Assembly: GCA_947172415.1 (NCBI GenBank)
Contig: OX359190.1
Location: 9,238,001-9,302,000 of the forward strand
Length of the DNA: 64,000 bases
Reading direction: 5' to 3'
Origin: Chondrosia reniformis
Taxonomy: Eukaryota > Porifera > Demospongiae > Chondrillida > Chondrillidae
The notes beneath the pieces are model-generated. The model made no database searches. It was not told the DNA's origin and saw only the letters and a program-made list of their open reading frames with translations. The position numbers and the translations under genes were made by a program. The first letter of the stretch is position 1. Each line of letters opens with the position of its first letter. Positions 35,380 to 47,141 of this stretch are shown here, one piece after another.

Positions 35380-36240
35380 TTGTTACTGACCTGCCTATGC
35401 ATTGGATTTGATAGCAATAATGATTAATATAAGCTAAATGTGATCATGACCTTTTAATTTTGTACATTTATTAGCAATTATGTGTTAATGCACAGTATCT
35501 AATATTAGTACAGCTTTAAAAAAATTAGTTTCTGTACATTATATAAGGTCAAAATTTATTATACCAACAAGATTATATTATTTGACAATGTATACTTTAC
35601 AAGAGCAAAACATTATTAAAAGATCTTTACTAGGAGATATATATGGACAGCTCAAGACCACTGTTCCTAGGATTACAGCTGTAACACAAACCTGCGACAT
35701 GAAGAGAGGAGGGGAAGAGTATATAGCATGCAATGTTTAATGGATTGTTCAAAGCAGTTTGGCCTTACAGCATGTTGGAGTTTGCAGACCAACCTCTGTT
35801 TATTATTCATTAGCCCAAGCCTGGCAAGTAAACAATGAATACAATTAAAACAGATTCACTATCCATACTCAGACTACTTGTCTCAGGAATTCCCACTGTG
35901 CTCTGTAGAAAGTAAATGCATACAGCTTAAAAATTAGTGTTTTCTAAGTATGAATACTGCAATACTTATATTGCCGATTACGAGGTATGGCTTCACGGAA
36001 AGAGATATATATCTATATTTATAATATGGGTTAATACGCAACTATTATAACACTTATTTTATAGGTCAATATATGTATAATACGAGTTCATATGCAACTA
36101 TTGTAACACTTAATTTATACGTCAATACATCATTTTTGCAAATGGCGGTGTTCAGGAAATTTGGTCATATTCTTATTAACATTATGTCATTTTTCCTGGG
36201 CCAAATTCACTATGAAGAATGTGGTATTGACTGGACCCTC
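35380..36240. other. No gene recognised
   Basis: AT-rich sequence between the palindrome and the start of unit B. The short open stretch at 36073-36285 has no codon pattern or splice context that suggests a gene. Confidence 0.5.
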
Positions 36241-36243
36241 AGA

Positions 36244-37110
36244 AAAGTACAATTACATTTCAAAAGGGCATGTTTGAGGCTGTAGCCGAAAACTTTTACA
36301 TTTTTTGTTTTGATCAACATCATTAAAGTCCAGTAGTTCCTATTACAGTCAAATTTCTCTATAAGAATTCCTTGGCAACCGGTAAAGTTGTTCAATCTAA
36401 AGGGCCAGGTTCTTTATTATTGTTCAGTACTACATAAGTGGACTTGTGACTATAGGCAGTCTGCCATAATATTGTAAATTGTAAATAGGCAATGATAATA
36501 ATCATGATCAATTGGACTTGGCAATTATAATAATCAATTGGACTTGGCAGAAGACAGGTTTGCCATGGCACAAAGCTCCCTTCTTTTCCTGAGCAGCACA
36601 ACAATGAAGTCACAGTATTTAGACTATATACCATTAACCAAAATACAATAATACACAGGTTGTTATTCCAATTATTGTGGGAACATTAAATTGAAGAGCT
36701 TTTATATGCAATTTACTAACTAATATGCTAATGGAGGCTTGTGCTAATATATGTTCATTTCTGGATTAACAGGTAGAGACAGGGTAAAGTAATGCACCAT
36801 GAAGGTAATGGATACCAAACTTACAAATTACTTGATTTGTGGTTAGTTGATGTATGTTACAAAACAACAGTATTGTAATTATCTAATAAATAGTGCGTTA
36901 TATATCTTAACATAAAAACAAAGTTCTGCAATACCAGTACAGAATTACTATTTCCTGTAGTCCACTATAAGGATATACCAAAATTGTATAGGCTACACAG
37001 TATATTCGTATATATGTATACATACATATGAATATAGGTACATATGCTTAGTATGTGCTTACTACTTATCATCCTGATATAATTAATATATATTCACCTT
37101 CATTCACAAT
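36244..37110. repeat. 867-bp recent tandem duplication, copy 1
   Basis: Starts AAAGTACAATTACATTTCAA; repeated immediately at 37111 with only a handful of differences (for example GAAAACTTTT/GAAAATTTTT and an 18-base difference near the end). The short minus-strand open stretch inside translates identically in both copies. The degree of identity means a very recent event or an assembly artefact. Confidence 0.92.
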
Positions 37111-37970
37111 AAAGTACAATTACATTTCAAAAGGGCATGTTTGAGGCTGTAGCCGAAAATTTTTACATTTTTTGTTTTGATCAACATCATTAAAGTCCAG
37201 TAGTTCCTATTACAGTCAAATTTCTCTATAAGAATTCCTTGGCAACCGGTAAAGTTGTTCAATCTAAAGGGCCAGGTTCTTTATTATTGTTCAGTACTAC
37301 ATAAGTGGACTTGTGACTATAGGCAGTCTGCCATAATATTGTAAATTGTAAATAGGCAATGATAATAATCATGATCAATTGGACTTGGCAATTATAATAA
37401 TCAATTGGACTTGGCAGAAGACAGGTTTGCCATGGCACAAAGCTCCCTTCTTTTCCTGAGCAGCACAACAATGAAGTCACAGTATTTAGACTATATACCA
37501 TTAACCAAAATACAATAATACACAGGTTGTTATTCCAATTATTGTGGGAACATTAAATTGAAGAGCTTTTATATGCAATTTACTAACTAATATGCTAATG
37601 GAGGCTTGTGCTAATATATGTTCATTTCTGGATTAACAGGTAGAGACAGGGTAAAGTAATGCACCATGAAGGTAATGGATACCAAACTTACAAATTACTT
37701 GATTTGTGGTTAGTTGATGTATGTTACAAAACAACAGTATTGTAATTATCTAATAAATAGTGCGTTATATATCTTAACATAAAAACAAAGTTCTGCAATA
37801 TCAGTACAGAATTACTATTTCCTGTAGTCCACTATAAGGATATACCAAAATTGTATAGGCTACACAGTATATTCGTATATATGTATACATACATATGAAT
37901 ATAGGTACATATGCTTAGTATGTGCTTACTACTTATCATCCTGATATAATATTCACCTTCATTCACAATA
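37111..37970. repeat. 867-bp recent tandem duplication, copy 2
   Basis: Direct repeat of 36244-37110. Its right end runs into the rest of duplication unit B (Cys/Ser-type terminal exon-like stretch near 37963-38006). The junction CATTCACAAT/AAAGTAC at 37101-37117 marks the duplication breakpoint. Confidence 0.92.
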
Positions 37971-38436
37971 CATCTGATGCCTCGTTCATATCAACATTGT
38001 TGGCAGCTACAAACTATATAAACAAAACAATTAAATGAAAAAAATTGCAAGATACTATTGTTAAATTAAGAGAGTACATACATGCAATATGTATACACAG
38101 GTGTTATAGTATAGTTACATTACTGAATTATTGAATGACCTTAAGGTGTACACATAATTAAGTTATTCCTCTGCAAAAACCATAACACATTGATAATGGC
38201 ACCCTCTTCACGCATGATTGGAAAGGTTGACCAACTAATAATTGAATTTTCACAAAATGATTGTGATAGGTTGTTTTTACAAATATATAGTTGAAATTTA
38301 GGCATGGTATTCAATTATAGAATTTCTTCCAGACACAGCACTAGAAAAGTATAGCAGAGGTGAAAGGTGTGATAAATAGACAATATTTTGATTATCATAT
38401 TTTAATTACAATAATAATATATGTTTGTATTTACAG

Positions 38437-38847
38437 GTTGTCAGCGCTGGTTTCACAAATCAAAGAGGACTACAGGTATCACCAATTCAGGAGTCGTGGC
38501 ACAGACATGTGCCAGAATATTCAGAGAAGGTAGTAGTTGCCACTCTAAGAACAGCAAGAAAAATCAATGCAAAAATAACAGCCTCCACTAGAAGAATAGA
38601 ATCTCAAAGAACTACCTCTAATGAAGACAGGTCCATTAAGAACTTGCTGTCAGCCAAGGAGACTCACTGGCATCATAGAATAAAGGCCTTTATATTTAAG
38701 AATTATGAAGAGACGGATAGAAAGGTTATAATTTACAACATGGAGATTGGTTTTGAAGAATTTTACAGCAAAGAAGAAATTCGAAAACCAACCGAAGAGC
38801 AGACCTTTCTCGATCAAGCGACTGCGACTGGCTTTTCCTTAAACTAA
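38437..38847 (+). pseudogene. Unit B copy of the unrecognised 130-aa protein, start codon lost
   Basis: Open from the acceptor at 38436 (TTTACAG) through VVSAGFTNQRGLQVSPIQES to a stop at 38847, but the 38 or so bases holding the ATG in unit A (27254-27294) are deleted. Without an upstream coding exon there is no good start until an internal Met. The C-terminus is also shifted relative to unit A. It is either a pseudogene or an exon of a differently started transcript. Confidence 0.5.
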
Positions 38848-41800
38848 TTCATTGTCACACTATTAGTTTAGTGATCCTTTAGATGAAGTTTTATTTACAA
38901 GACATCAATTAGAATATAGACTTGTACAGGATTAATAGCATGTCAATCGAATTACTCATTATACTTTCGTATGCATGGTATTGACGTCTCCAATTGCAAA
39001 ACGTTCCAAAATACTGCTGACTCTTAGCTATACAGCCAAACGTACCTTGTAGTCGACATAGATTCTGAGAATCCATAGAGCATAGTAAACCACTGAAAAT
39101 TCAATTCACATGTATGGTACGACACGAACTATTCCATCGATCATCAGGATTCGTATCCGTAAATCACTCGATTCAAGAAAAAGTGGAAAATTGCCTTGTG
39201 AAGATTGATCCACAAAAAGTATCGTCTGCGCTTGTAGAGCTTGACCATTTTTCTGGCATTAATGATTGAATAGAAGTTCACATCTATTACCACTGGCACA
39301 TGATTGCATGATCGAGACTTGGATCTTCAGCTTGTCACCTCCAAGTGGCACTGTAAATAACCCAACAAACAGTAACACAGTTGGAGATGTAAAGTCAGAA
39401 AATATGTAGTTATTAAAGCCGGCCGTGTGCTAAAAGGAAGGCGCTCAAAAGAAGAAAAAAGTGAATTGCAAAAAGTACCGTCCATTTTATAACTGCTAGA
39501 CTGTAAGACACAGGAGCAGGTCCATCATACAGTTGTAAGTTGTTGAGATCATAGTTCCTGGTCCAGCATCTTATAATGATAACTGAGGCTTATCTTCATC
39601 TGCCCTAACCACTATGGACATACATACGTACCAATCAAAGAATTCTATCTCCATTAAGGAGAAATTTATTAAACTTTGCGCTCAGTCTATAGTACTGAAG
39701 AATTCAAATATCCCACACACTTTCTATAGCATGGAGCTGCATGGTTACTCTAGTCAATGATTAACCTTGCACTGACATTAATTAACACCACAAGTATATA
39801 ATCTTCTTAGTCAGACATTGTGTGTCACAACTGCTAGGGCTAGCAAAGCAACAGTTAATAGGAACCATTCTAGAAAGATCTACTCACAATTAGTCTATTG
39901 ATAAATTTTTAAAAATGGAGACCCTTTTTGAAGCTAAGTCTAATTGTTCCATAGCCAGTATTTATACATCACCTTGTATCATTCTTTAACTTTATTATCT
40001 ATATATAAATTTATTGCCCTTATATATGAAAGTTACCAACAATAGTGGTTTGTATATAAAAAGGTACCATAATATAAGGTATAACTATAACTGCCTCTGG
40101 GTACCTATACCTGCCCCTAAACTATCAATGTACTACTGCCCATAAGGTAATACCCCTGAGGAATACCCCTCAAATATATATACCTATTTATTAGGTTGAT
40201 AGTATGGGCCTTTGGTATCCATTTTATCTAAGGAAAGTTGGCAAAGTTGTATTATAACATTTTCTTTGCAACTAATTAATTGCATAATTACCTGTTTCTT
40301 CATTATTCATTATATATTGCTATGAGAGTTTCTTATCTTGAGGTTCCACAAATTTCTCAGGAGTGAGGTACATAGATACTGTCTTATATACTGTATTTAT
40401 ATATGCAAATCTTGTGGGTAATTTATATAAATTTAATGGCTAAACATTAACCCTAATTATATTCATGAGTAGTACATTTGAGACATCATTCCTCATTAGA
40501 CATTTAAAGTTGAGATCCTAGCTACTCAAAAATGATTACTGTAGATTTTACATCCTAGCTATATACTTGAAAAGGGGTTTAACTTATATATACTATTGTG
40601 AGAGTAATAAATTATCTATAATGATACTTTTTGTAACATGTACTGCTATAGTTTTCTGTCATCCATTTCCATCAAAATATAATTATTTGTAAATTTTGAA
40701 TAGTATTTTGGTAAAATGTGTATATCTGTTTCAAACCTGTACTTCTAGATACAATATACAGCACGTAGCTGATTAAACAAGAACTTTACAAAGGAATATC
40801 GAAAGATGACAGCTAAATACATTATATGCATATGTACGAATATAAGATATTTCAGTTCAGTCATCTATTTCAAAAACAAAAAAAGGTGGTGAGAGCTTCT
40901 GAAGCAACTGCATGCTATAGAGTTCCCTAAAATGATAGAGAAGAGGTTTAGTACATATTGTACGTATATTAATGCAACATGCTAACATTGCTTACTATGT
41001 AGATATTATCCATAAAAAAGTGGCATGATTATAATAGGTTATATATACTGGAGAATATCTATACAGCTATCACCCTCAGTTGAGTAATATAGCAATATGT
41101 ACAAACTGTATATGTATGTACATGTATAAACATGAACATGTAATTTGCATGCAAATTATTGGGACAATCCCTTAAGTTATGATATAACATATGTAATGTA
41201 GTGGTCCTTGTTGCCTGTACAGGGGGAGTCTTTAAAATGCAGAGACCAGAGAGATAGAAGGTCAATGTAGATAACAAATTCATAGTTAAGCGGTTCTCTG
41301 AACTCTACCACTATAACCACTAATTATATGTGGTTCACCTTGAGCAGACTGTATGGCAACAAGGGGTTGTTTATGTTATTAGATTACCTTACTTATAAAA
41401 TGGCAAACCTATTACTAAAAAATGGAGTCAATAAATTGAGAATTAACTCTATTGCATAGTTTTGGTTACCAATTAATGAACAGATCTGCTTCTGTGGTAT
41501 CTAAGCCTAAAGGAACTAACTCTAAGTACTATGCAGCATATGTATGTTATAATTAAGCAACTAGTGTCATGTCAATCCAGGGAGTCAATGCAAAGTAAAT
41601 TAAAATTTCAAGTGCAGTCAACGTACTGCATGAAAACTAGAATTTTAAGTAGATTGATGCTAAGAAGACAAAACATTTGTACATTTCCTATATAACAACA
41701 TTCAAGCTTTTGATAATCTATGATAATATTATCATTTCAATACCAATCTACTGGGCAAGCACAATCTTGCCAACTCTTGGCACTGTCAAAAGCTCTAGTG

Positions 41801-41872
41801 ATTTGATTTACTGTGTAAATGAGTTTCTCTATTAGAAAAAACAGTGTACATTTGTATAACGTTATATGGCGG

Positions 41873-41958
41873 TTGCATACGTCAGAACACGTGCTCCATG
41901 TATATATAATACGTATACTTGCGGTTAGTTATTAGTAGCTCTATCCAAACTTCTACAG
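41873..41958 (+). promoter_or_regulatory. Core promoter and 5' UTR exon of the acidic small gene, unit B
   Basis: TACGTCAGAACACGTGCTCC, then TATATATAA at 41901-41909, then a non-coding exon ending in CTACAG with donor GTAAGT. The elements match unit A (30781-30888) in order, and the E-box to TATA spacing is unchanged. Confidence 0.5.
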
Positions 41959-42202
41959 GTAAGTATTTTGCACTAAATTTAGACCTATCCAACTCTATTA
42001 AAAATTGCCAAAATTGTATTACCTGATAGATTATATTTACTAATCTTAACTTTTTAGAGCATCTAGCAATATAACTAAACATTCAAAGCACTCTAACATA
42101 ATAATTTAACTCTACATACTCAAATTTAAAGGCAGTTGGAAATATATTCAACCTGTGATCACCATCAATACATTACTGGCAATTTTAACTTCTTGAATTA
42201 GG

Positions 42203-42631
42203 ATGCACCCAGTCTTCCTACCCAATGAACCCTACACTGTCACATTTGACTGTTTTGAGGATGATCAATTTAATGTTCCAATTGAGGAGAATGGAGAGAA
42301 GTCAGAGATCAGAGAAGGAGCTCACAGGGTGGATGGCAGTGAAAGGCACTGCCACACGGAAGGTAATATAAGGTTGGAAAATGAAGATTACAGTGATGTA
42401 AATGCAGTTGCATATGATGAAGAACCACAAGGCCATCCTCTAGAAGACACTGTGTTAGGAGCCCAAGGTCCTTCTGAAATAGTATTACCTGAAATGCCAT
42501 TTTATGCAGTCGGTAGCCTTCGCTTAAGGAGGCAAAATGAAGAACAGCAAGGTCATCCTCATGAAGAGACCTTTCTAGGATCTCAAGGCCCTTCTGAAAT
42601 GGTGTTACCTGCAAAGCAAAGGAGACAATAA
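42203..42631 (+). CDS. Acidic 142-aa protein, unit B paralogue
   Basis: Follows acceptor TTCTTGAATTAG at the same place as in unit A. MHPVFLPNEPYTVTFDCFED start, acidic middle (IRLENEDYSDVNAVAYDEEP), two QGHP(L/H)E repeat segments and the basic end PAKQRRQ. It differs from unit A (31146-31577) by scattered substitutions and whole-codon indels without frameshift. Function unknown. Confidence 0.62.
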   Translation: MHPVFLPNEPYTVTFDCFEDDQFNVPIEENGEKSEIREGAHRVDGSERHCHTEGNIRLENEDYSDVNAVAYDEEPQGHPLEDTVLGAQGPSEIVLPEMPFYAVGSLRLRRQNEEQQGHPHEETFLGSQGPSEMVLPAKQRRQ

Positions 42632-43174
42632 CTGTGGACACTATCAAGTTATGGAAATGACAGTGATCATGTGATAGTTTCACTATACAGAATTGGCATA
42701 CTTAAACTGTAAACGTCTAACCATACACATCACTTCATGTTTGGGTACATAATCCCTACTGTTGCTGCTGATTTTATTACCAGGAATCAGAGGACTTAGC
42801 ATGTTTATATTTATTTCTATTTACTTTAAAAGCAATATTATTATGATTTCTCCTAATGCATTGAATCTTTCTGGAAAATGGTTTTCTTCTAATATTTTGA
42901 AATGATAAACACATGCACATATGAACACCAGTGGAAAGAGAAAAGGTACATAGTATGTTCTAGACTGTTCATGCATACATAAATATATTATAGCAAATTG
43001 AAATCTAATTTCCTGAGGACACTTGTGGTTTTCTACATCTAACCAGTATCATTCACCACATCAGAAAATAGGCTACACATAGCTATATCTGTCACATGAC
43101 CTGTAAAAGGAAAAATGGCTGCACATCACTACAATGTAATAGGACTAGTGCATTCTCTAGTAGGAAATAAAGAT

Positions 43175-43337
43175 TACTTTTTGGGTCGGTTGTCCACTGG
43201 ACATGCGACTACCATTTGAACAAGCTCTCCCACTAGAATGAAGTCACCATACATGCGGCAATAACCTTTTACAATTACCGATTGCAACGCAAGTTACTGA
43301 TTGCAATGTTCGGTCTTGACAACCAGCCCAAAAATGT
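43175..43337. mobile_element. TIR element, flipped interior (unit B)
   Basis: Same TIRs as 32141-32310 (TTTTTGGGTCGGTTGTCCAC at the left), but the spacer now reads GACTACCATTTGAACAAGCT, then ACTAGAATGAAGTCACCAT, then AATAACCTTTTACAATTACC, the reverse complement of the unit A spacer. The flanks are collinear with unit A. Confidence 0.8.
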
Positions 43338-44139
43338 CTATCATTTCCCCGCCCCAAATAACCACTGTAGTAGTATGACTACATATATATATATATAACT
43401 TTTACTGTATATATATATCAAACACAACTAAACAATTGCAAGTATGTCATAGTGTGTCTTGCACTTTTTTACTTGAACTTCCAATTTTCATATGACAGTA
43501 CATTGTACTTGGAAGCAAACTTTTTTAGTTATTATTACACATTTTTGCATTTTGCAAAAACATATATGCAAACTTTTGATAATGTATAATAATATTATTA
43601 TTACTCTGCTTAATCATCAGGCAAGTACCATCCTGCCAACCAAGAACCATGTAAAAATATTACAGAGAGATTGCTTTACTGTGTAAATAGTTTTTCCAAT
43701 TGGGAAAACAAACGAGTCGACATTTTATTTTATGACGTAGGGCAACGCTATATTACAAGCAAGTCACATGCGTCATTCAAGTTCTTAAAGACGAAGAGCT
43801 TAAACAAACAATCAACGTTTTTGTTGGCATGTACGTTCTAGAGAAACTCTAAATTGTATACTTGTGCAGGCCATACATACTGTGTACTGATTACTGACTG
43901 ATTTAACTGGATTTACACAATTTGTGTATGATTTTGTTTAGTGTTTGTAATTACAGGACTCCCTGGTAGACCAGCTGTGAGGTGAAGGAACATTCCTGAT
44001 TAAAATAATAATAATAATACAAAGAATTCAAGATTGTGATATTTGCAATCAATGTTTCACTTACACCTCCAATTGAATAAATCACAATTTTTTACCCTCA
44101 CATTTGATTCCCATACTTTGTTACTATGGCATTATACAG

Positions 44140-44496
44140 AATGAGAATAGCAGTGCTGGCTTGCAGAATGGGTCGGGTGAGGATAGCAGTGCTGGCTTGC
44201 AGAATGGGTCGGGTGAGGATAGCAGTGCTGGCTTGCAGAATGGGTCGGGTGAGGATAGCAGTGCTGGCCTGCAGAATGGGTCGGGTGAGGATAGCAGTGC
44301 TGGCTTGCAGAATGGGTCGGGTGAGGATAGCAGTGCTGGCTTGCAGAATGGGTCGGGTGAGGATAGCAGTGCTGGCTTGCAGAATGGGTCGGGTGAGGAT
44401 AGCAGTGCTGGCTTGCAGAATGGGCCCACTTTAGTGGACGTCTGTCATGGTCATAAACTAACTTATAACAGTTTTATAAACTGTCATAATACATAG
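44140..44496 (+). CDS. Candidate exon made of eight 12-residue repeats
   Basis: After acceptor GGCATTATACAG, an open stretch encodes about eight copies of SSAGLQNGSGED followed by a unique tail (GPTLVDVCHGHKLTYNSFIN...), ending TAG. It is low-complexity Ser/Gly/Gln/Asp-rich. The DNA unit is 36 bp, nearly invariant, and open in other frames too, so the frame cannot be proven. No first exon was found close by. The second array at 46853-47141 is a diverged relative with the same acceptor context and tail (STLVDE). Confidence 0.4.
   Translation, partial: NENSSAGLQNGSGEDSSAGLQNGSGEDSSAGLQNGSGEDSSAGLQNGSGEDSSAGLQNGSGEDSSAGLQNGSGEDSSAGLQNGSGEDSSAGLQNGPTLVDVCHGHKLTYNSFINCHNT
44144..44424. repeat. 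36-bp coding minisatellite, about 8 copies
   Basis: Unit AGAATGGGTCGGGTGAGGAT followed by AGCAGTGCTGGCTTGC. Only isolated substitutions separate the units (one CCTGC for CTTGC), so the array is freshly homogenised. Confidence 0.95.
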
Positions 44497-45164
44497 CTGA
44501 TGGAGGCTGTATTCTTAATCAAACTTATACTGAATTTTTCACATATTGTCAAGACGATCATGTGTATATATAATATACTGCTCCACAGGAGGAGACCAGT
44601 AAAACTTAAGTGAGATTCCTTTATACAGTGAGGTAATAGTAGATGATTCCACACTAGACATTAAAGACAAAATATTAGAAGATGACTTAAGAAATGTATT
44701 CATGAATTAACAACACATAGAAAATTCTATTGTTGTAATTCGTACATACAGGGTTTATCTTTACAGGGGAACACCTTCAAGTAATTTAGAATGTCTGAAG
44801 ACACAGTTGTAATTGTGTCTCCCCTCCGCTTGCAACATACGTAGCTTTACAGTTACTCTCATTCAATAACATTGCTCCCATTAGCAGCATAGTACATAGC
44901 TGGGGTGAATGGGAGTACAACTGTGGGAGTGATGCATGGGCAAGGATGTGAGAGTTACAGGTACCATCAGACTTGGTGCCTGTGGCATCGACGTCAGCGG
45001 GATCAAAATCAGTGCTAACATGTAGCGACATCATATTTGATTGAATGGCTGTGGGCAATCAGTCATAAAATGGCACACTGCTAAGCTACTAGTAGTCTGG
45101 CTTGTCAGACCTTACATTTGCTATATACGAGTTGAAAGTAAGGTCTGGTCTAACTCGTATTCAA

Positions 45165-45302
45165 GTTTGGTTTTAACATCTTCAAACGTTTCTATCCCAA
45201 GGGTCTTCATCAGTGACCTGCGGGGTCAAAACGTTAGACAAGAAGATTTTAAAACAAACTGTGTTAAATGCTCAAAGAATCGAAAAATGCACCGCACCAT
45301 CT
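45165..45302. repeat. Inverted-repeat element with hammerhead-like centre
   Basis: On the minus strand 45235-45186 reads AACGT-T, stem I TGACC/GGTCA with a 5-base loop, CTGATGA (45213-45207), a CCC/GGG stem, then GAAAC (45092 side at 45192-45188). The ends AACGT and ACGTT pair as stem III, prolonged by imperfect arms (GTTTTAAAATCTTC... against ...). One unpaired T sits between the cleavage position and stem I. The left outer arm is shorter than in the 48.6-kb copy. Confidence 0.6.
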
Positions 45303-45304
45303 AA

Positions 45305-45790
45305 ATATAAAAGACAAGTTTGACGCAATTAGAAGAAATTCTTATTTTCTTTTGAACTAATTGTTCATCGCTTGTTTTCTATAGTCCTGGCTTCAGTTCA
45401 TTAAACCCTATGACATATGCCTTGTGTGCTACATCAAGGCTGAACCAATGACTGACCGAATTAGACCTTCACACTACTGAAACCATCATTTAATGCATTC
45501 CTTTGGGCAATAATTGTATGAGGTGTGAAATTGACAATAGTTGCTTCACCCTACTACTCTTTATCCATGTGCCATGTGATAATGATGTAGGAATTAGCAC
45601 AGCTAGACTAGACTTCATCCAGAAAGTTTGTAAGGGGGGGGGGGGAGGGCAAAAATTGACTTTTGAAATTTTCGCAGGGATGGTGTCATACCATGATAAA
45701 ATAGCTAAGTGGCAGCCTAAATCCGGGGGATTTCTTCAGCAAAGGGGGTGAATCCTTGCCTCCCCCCAAAAAACCCTGACTAGAATGATC
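45305..45790. repeat. Dispersed repeat, copy 1 (about 480 bp)
   Basis: Nearly identical in the same orientation to 48785-49275, directly to the right of the hammerhead-like element in both places. Ends in a G-run-rich section (GGGGGGGGGAGGGC near 45633) and a CAGGGTTT-type inverted terminus. The short open stretches within it are conserved only because the DNA is. Confidence 0.85.
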
Positions 45791-46204
45791 CCAAAACACA
45801 AGACATATGGCAGCATTCATTACTGGCATGTGATCAAAAGGTTAAAATGCTACATATGTCATTACTGCTACTGAGTGATACAGAGTTGCACATTTGACAT
45901 CTAAACTCTAAACTTACAACAAACTAGATTTAAAGATTTCCCTTTTAACACAAACCTCAGCAATAAATAATAATTTGACAAACAAAATATGTATTATACT
46001 ATGAAAAACAATAATGACACTTTGGATATTAAAAGTGGAGTACTTCATAGGTATTTACCAAAAAAACAAAACAATGAAATACCATTTTAACTTTTCCTAT
46101 AACTTTATATTGCAGGAATTTAAAGTGCAACATGTATACATCCAAAGCTCTCACCCAAATTTAGTTCCCTACAGCCTTTTTAATTTATTACAGAATAGGT
46201 ATAG

Positions 46205-46430
46205 GCATAGCATGAAACTTAAGTAACTTAACCATACGTACACTTCTGTGTTTGGGCGCGCCAAGCTCGTGTATGGTTAAGTTACTTAAATTTCAGTATA
46301 TATGCAACTTCTGTATGATTAGCCTTATCATATAATCACTGTCTTGTTTCGATACCTTTTGCAGATGTATTAGTGAACACTGCTATTCCTACTTCTAACT
46401 TCATTTTTGTAAATGTTTTTATATATCACG
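46205..46430. mobile_element. Fold-back element related to the 35-kb palindrome
   Basis: AAGTAACTTAACCATACG at 46222 is complemented by CGTGTATGGTTAAGTTACTT at 46271; the right arm then continues through TATGATTAGCCTTATCATAT to AACTTCATTTTTG like the palindrome at 35203-35373. The left arm is mostly deleted. Confidence 0.75.
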
Positions 46431-46440
46431 TGCATTAAAA

Positions 46441-46481
46441 TGGATGTTCCGACAGAAAACCTTTCAATTGATCAGTCACGG
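46441..46481 (+). other. Possible short first coding exon
   Basis: MDVPTENLSIDQSR followed by donor GTATGT. Its ENLSID/EDLSIE motif resembles the candidate first exon at 48336-48404 (MEDLSIEESVDEQ). The phase (2) would join the array exon at 46853 in a different frame from the Ser/Gly-rich one, so linkage is unresolved. Confidence 0.3.
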
Positions 46482-46852
46482 TATGTATTGAATGTACAGA
46501 ATTGTCAAGTACCATAGTTCTATAAATATATGTATATGTTATGAAAGAGTAAGGATTTTTTGTTGTGGGATACATAACTGATACGATTCTTGTTTGTGAA
46601 AAATAAGTATGTTAGTTGAAACTTAGAGCTAATAGGTTTACTCTAAGAAATAGTTGTAAACTTACGTAAAGTTGCATAAAATTGTCTAACAACACCATAT
46701 CATGCATAATCACCACAATTACCATATACATACAAGTACATTAGATTAATTTGTAGCCAGAAGACAATACATTCGTATACATAGCTACATACTGTATTGG
46801 CGATAAATACGTATATATAGTCAAGTTATGGAAATATCACATACTTTGTTAT

Positions 46853-47141
46853 TATGCAGAATGGACCAGCTGAGAATAGCAGTGGTGTGCAGGATGGCTC
46901 CATGGAGAATAGCAGTGGTGTGCAGGATGGCTCCGTTAAGAATAGCAGTGGTGTGCAGGATGACTCCATTGAGAATAGCAGTGGTGTGCAGGATGGGTCC
47001 ATTGAGAATAGCAGTGGTATGCAGGATGGGTCTGTTGAGAATAGCAATGGCTTGCAGGATGGGTCCATTGAGAATAGCAGTGGTGTGCAGGATGGGTCTA
47101 CTTTAGTGGACGAAATGAAGTCTCTCTATGTCATACATTAA
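46853..47141 (+). CDS. Candidate exon of seven diverged 12-residue repeats
   Basis: After acceptor TTGTTATTATGCAG, the stretch encodes NGPAENSSGVQDGS and then units such as SMENSSGVQDGSVKN, ending STLVDEMKSLYVIH and a stop. Seven units of 36 bp with more variation than the 44.1-kb array. Flanking sequence (47100-47400) is homologous to 44425-44660, so the whole block is duplicated. The choice of frame rests on the shared acceptor and on the acidic/polar composition; another forward frame is also open. Confidence 0.4.

Larger units (their letters stand above)
36580..43705. repeat. Segmental duplication unit B
   Basis: Same-orientation copy of unit A (26300-32645), longer because of the internal 867-bp tandem duplication. 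It lacks the 80-bp MITE, has fewer 21-bp repeats and carries the TIR element in flipped form. Confidence 0.9.

Noticed and set aside
36392..37501. Identical 80-residue minus-strand ORFs
   Set aside because: Identity follows from the recent 867-bp tandem duplication; no start context, domain or splicing supports coding.
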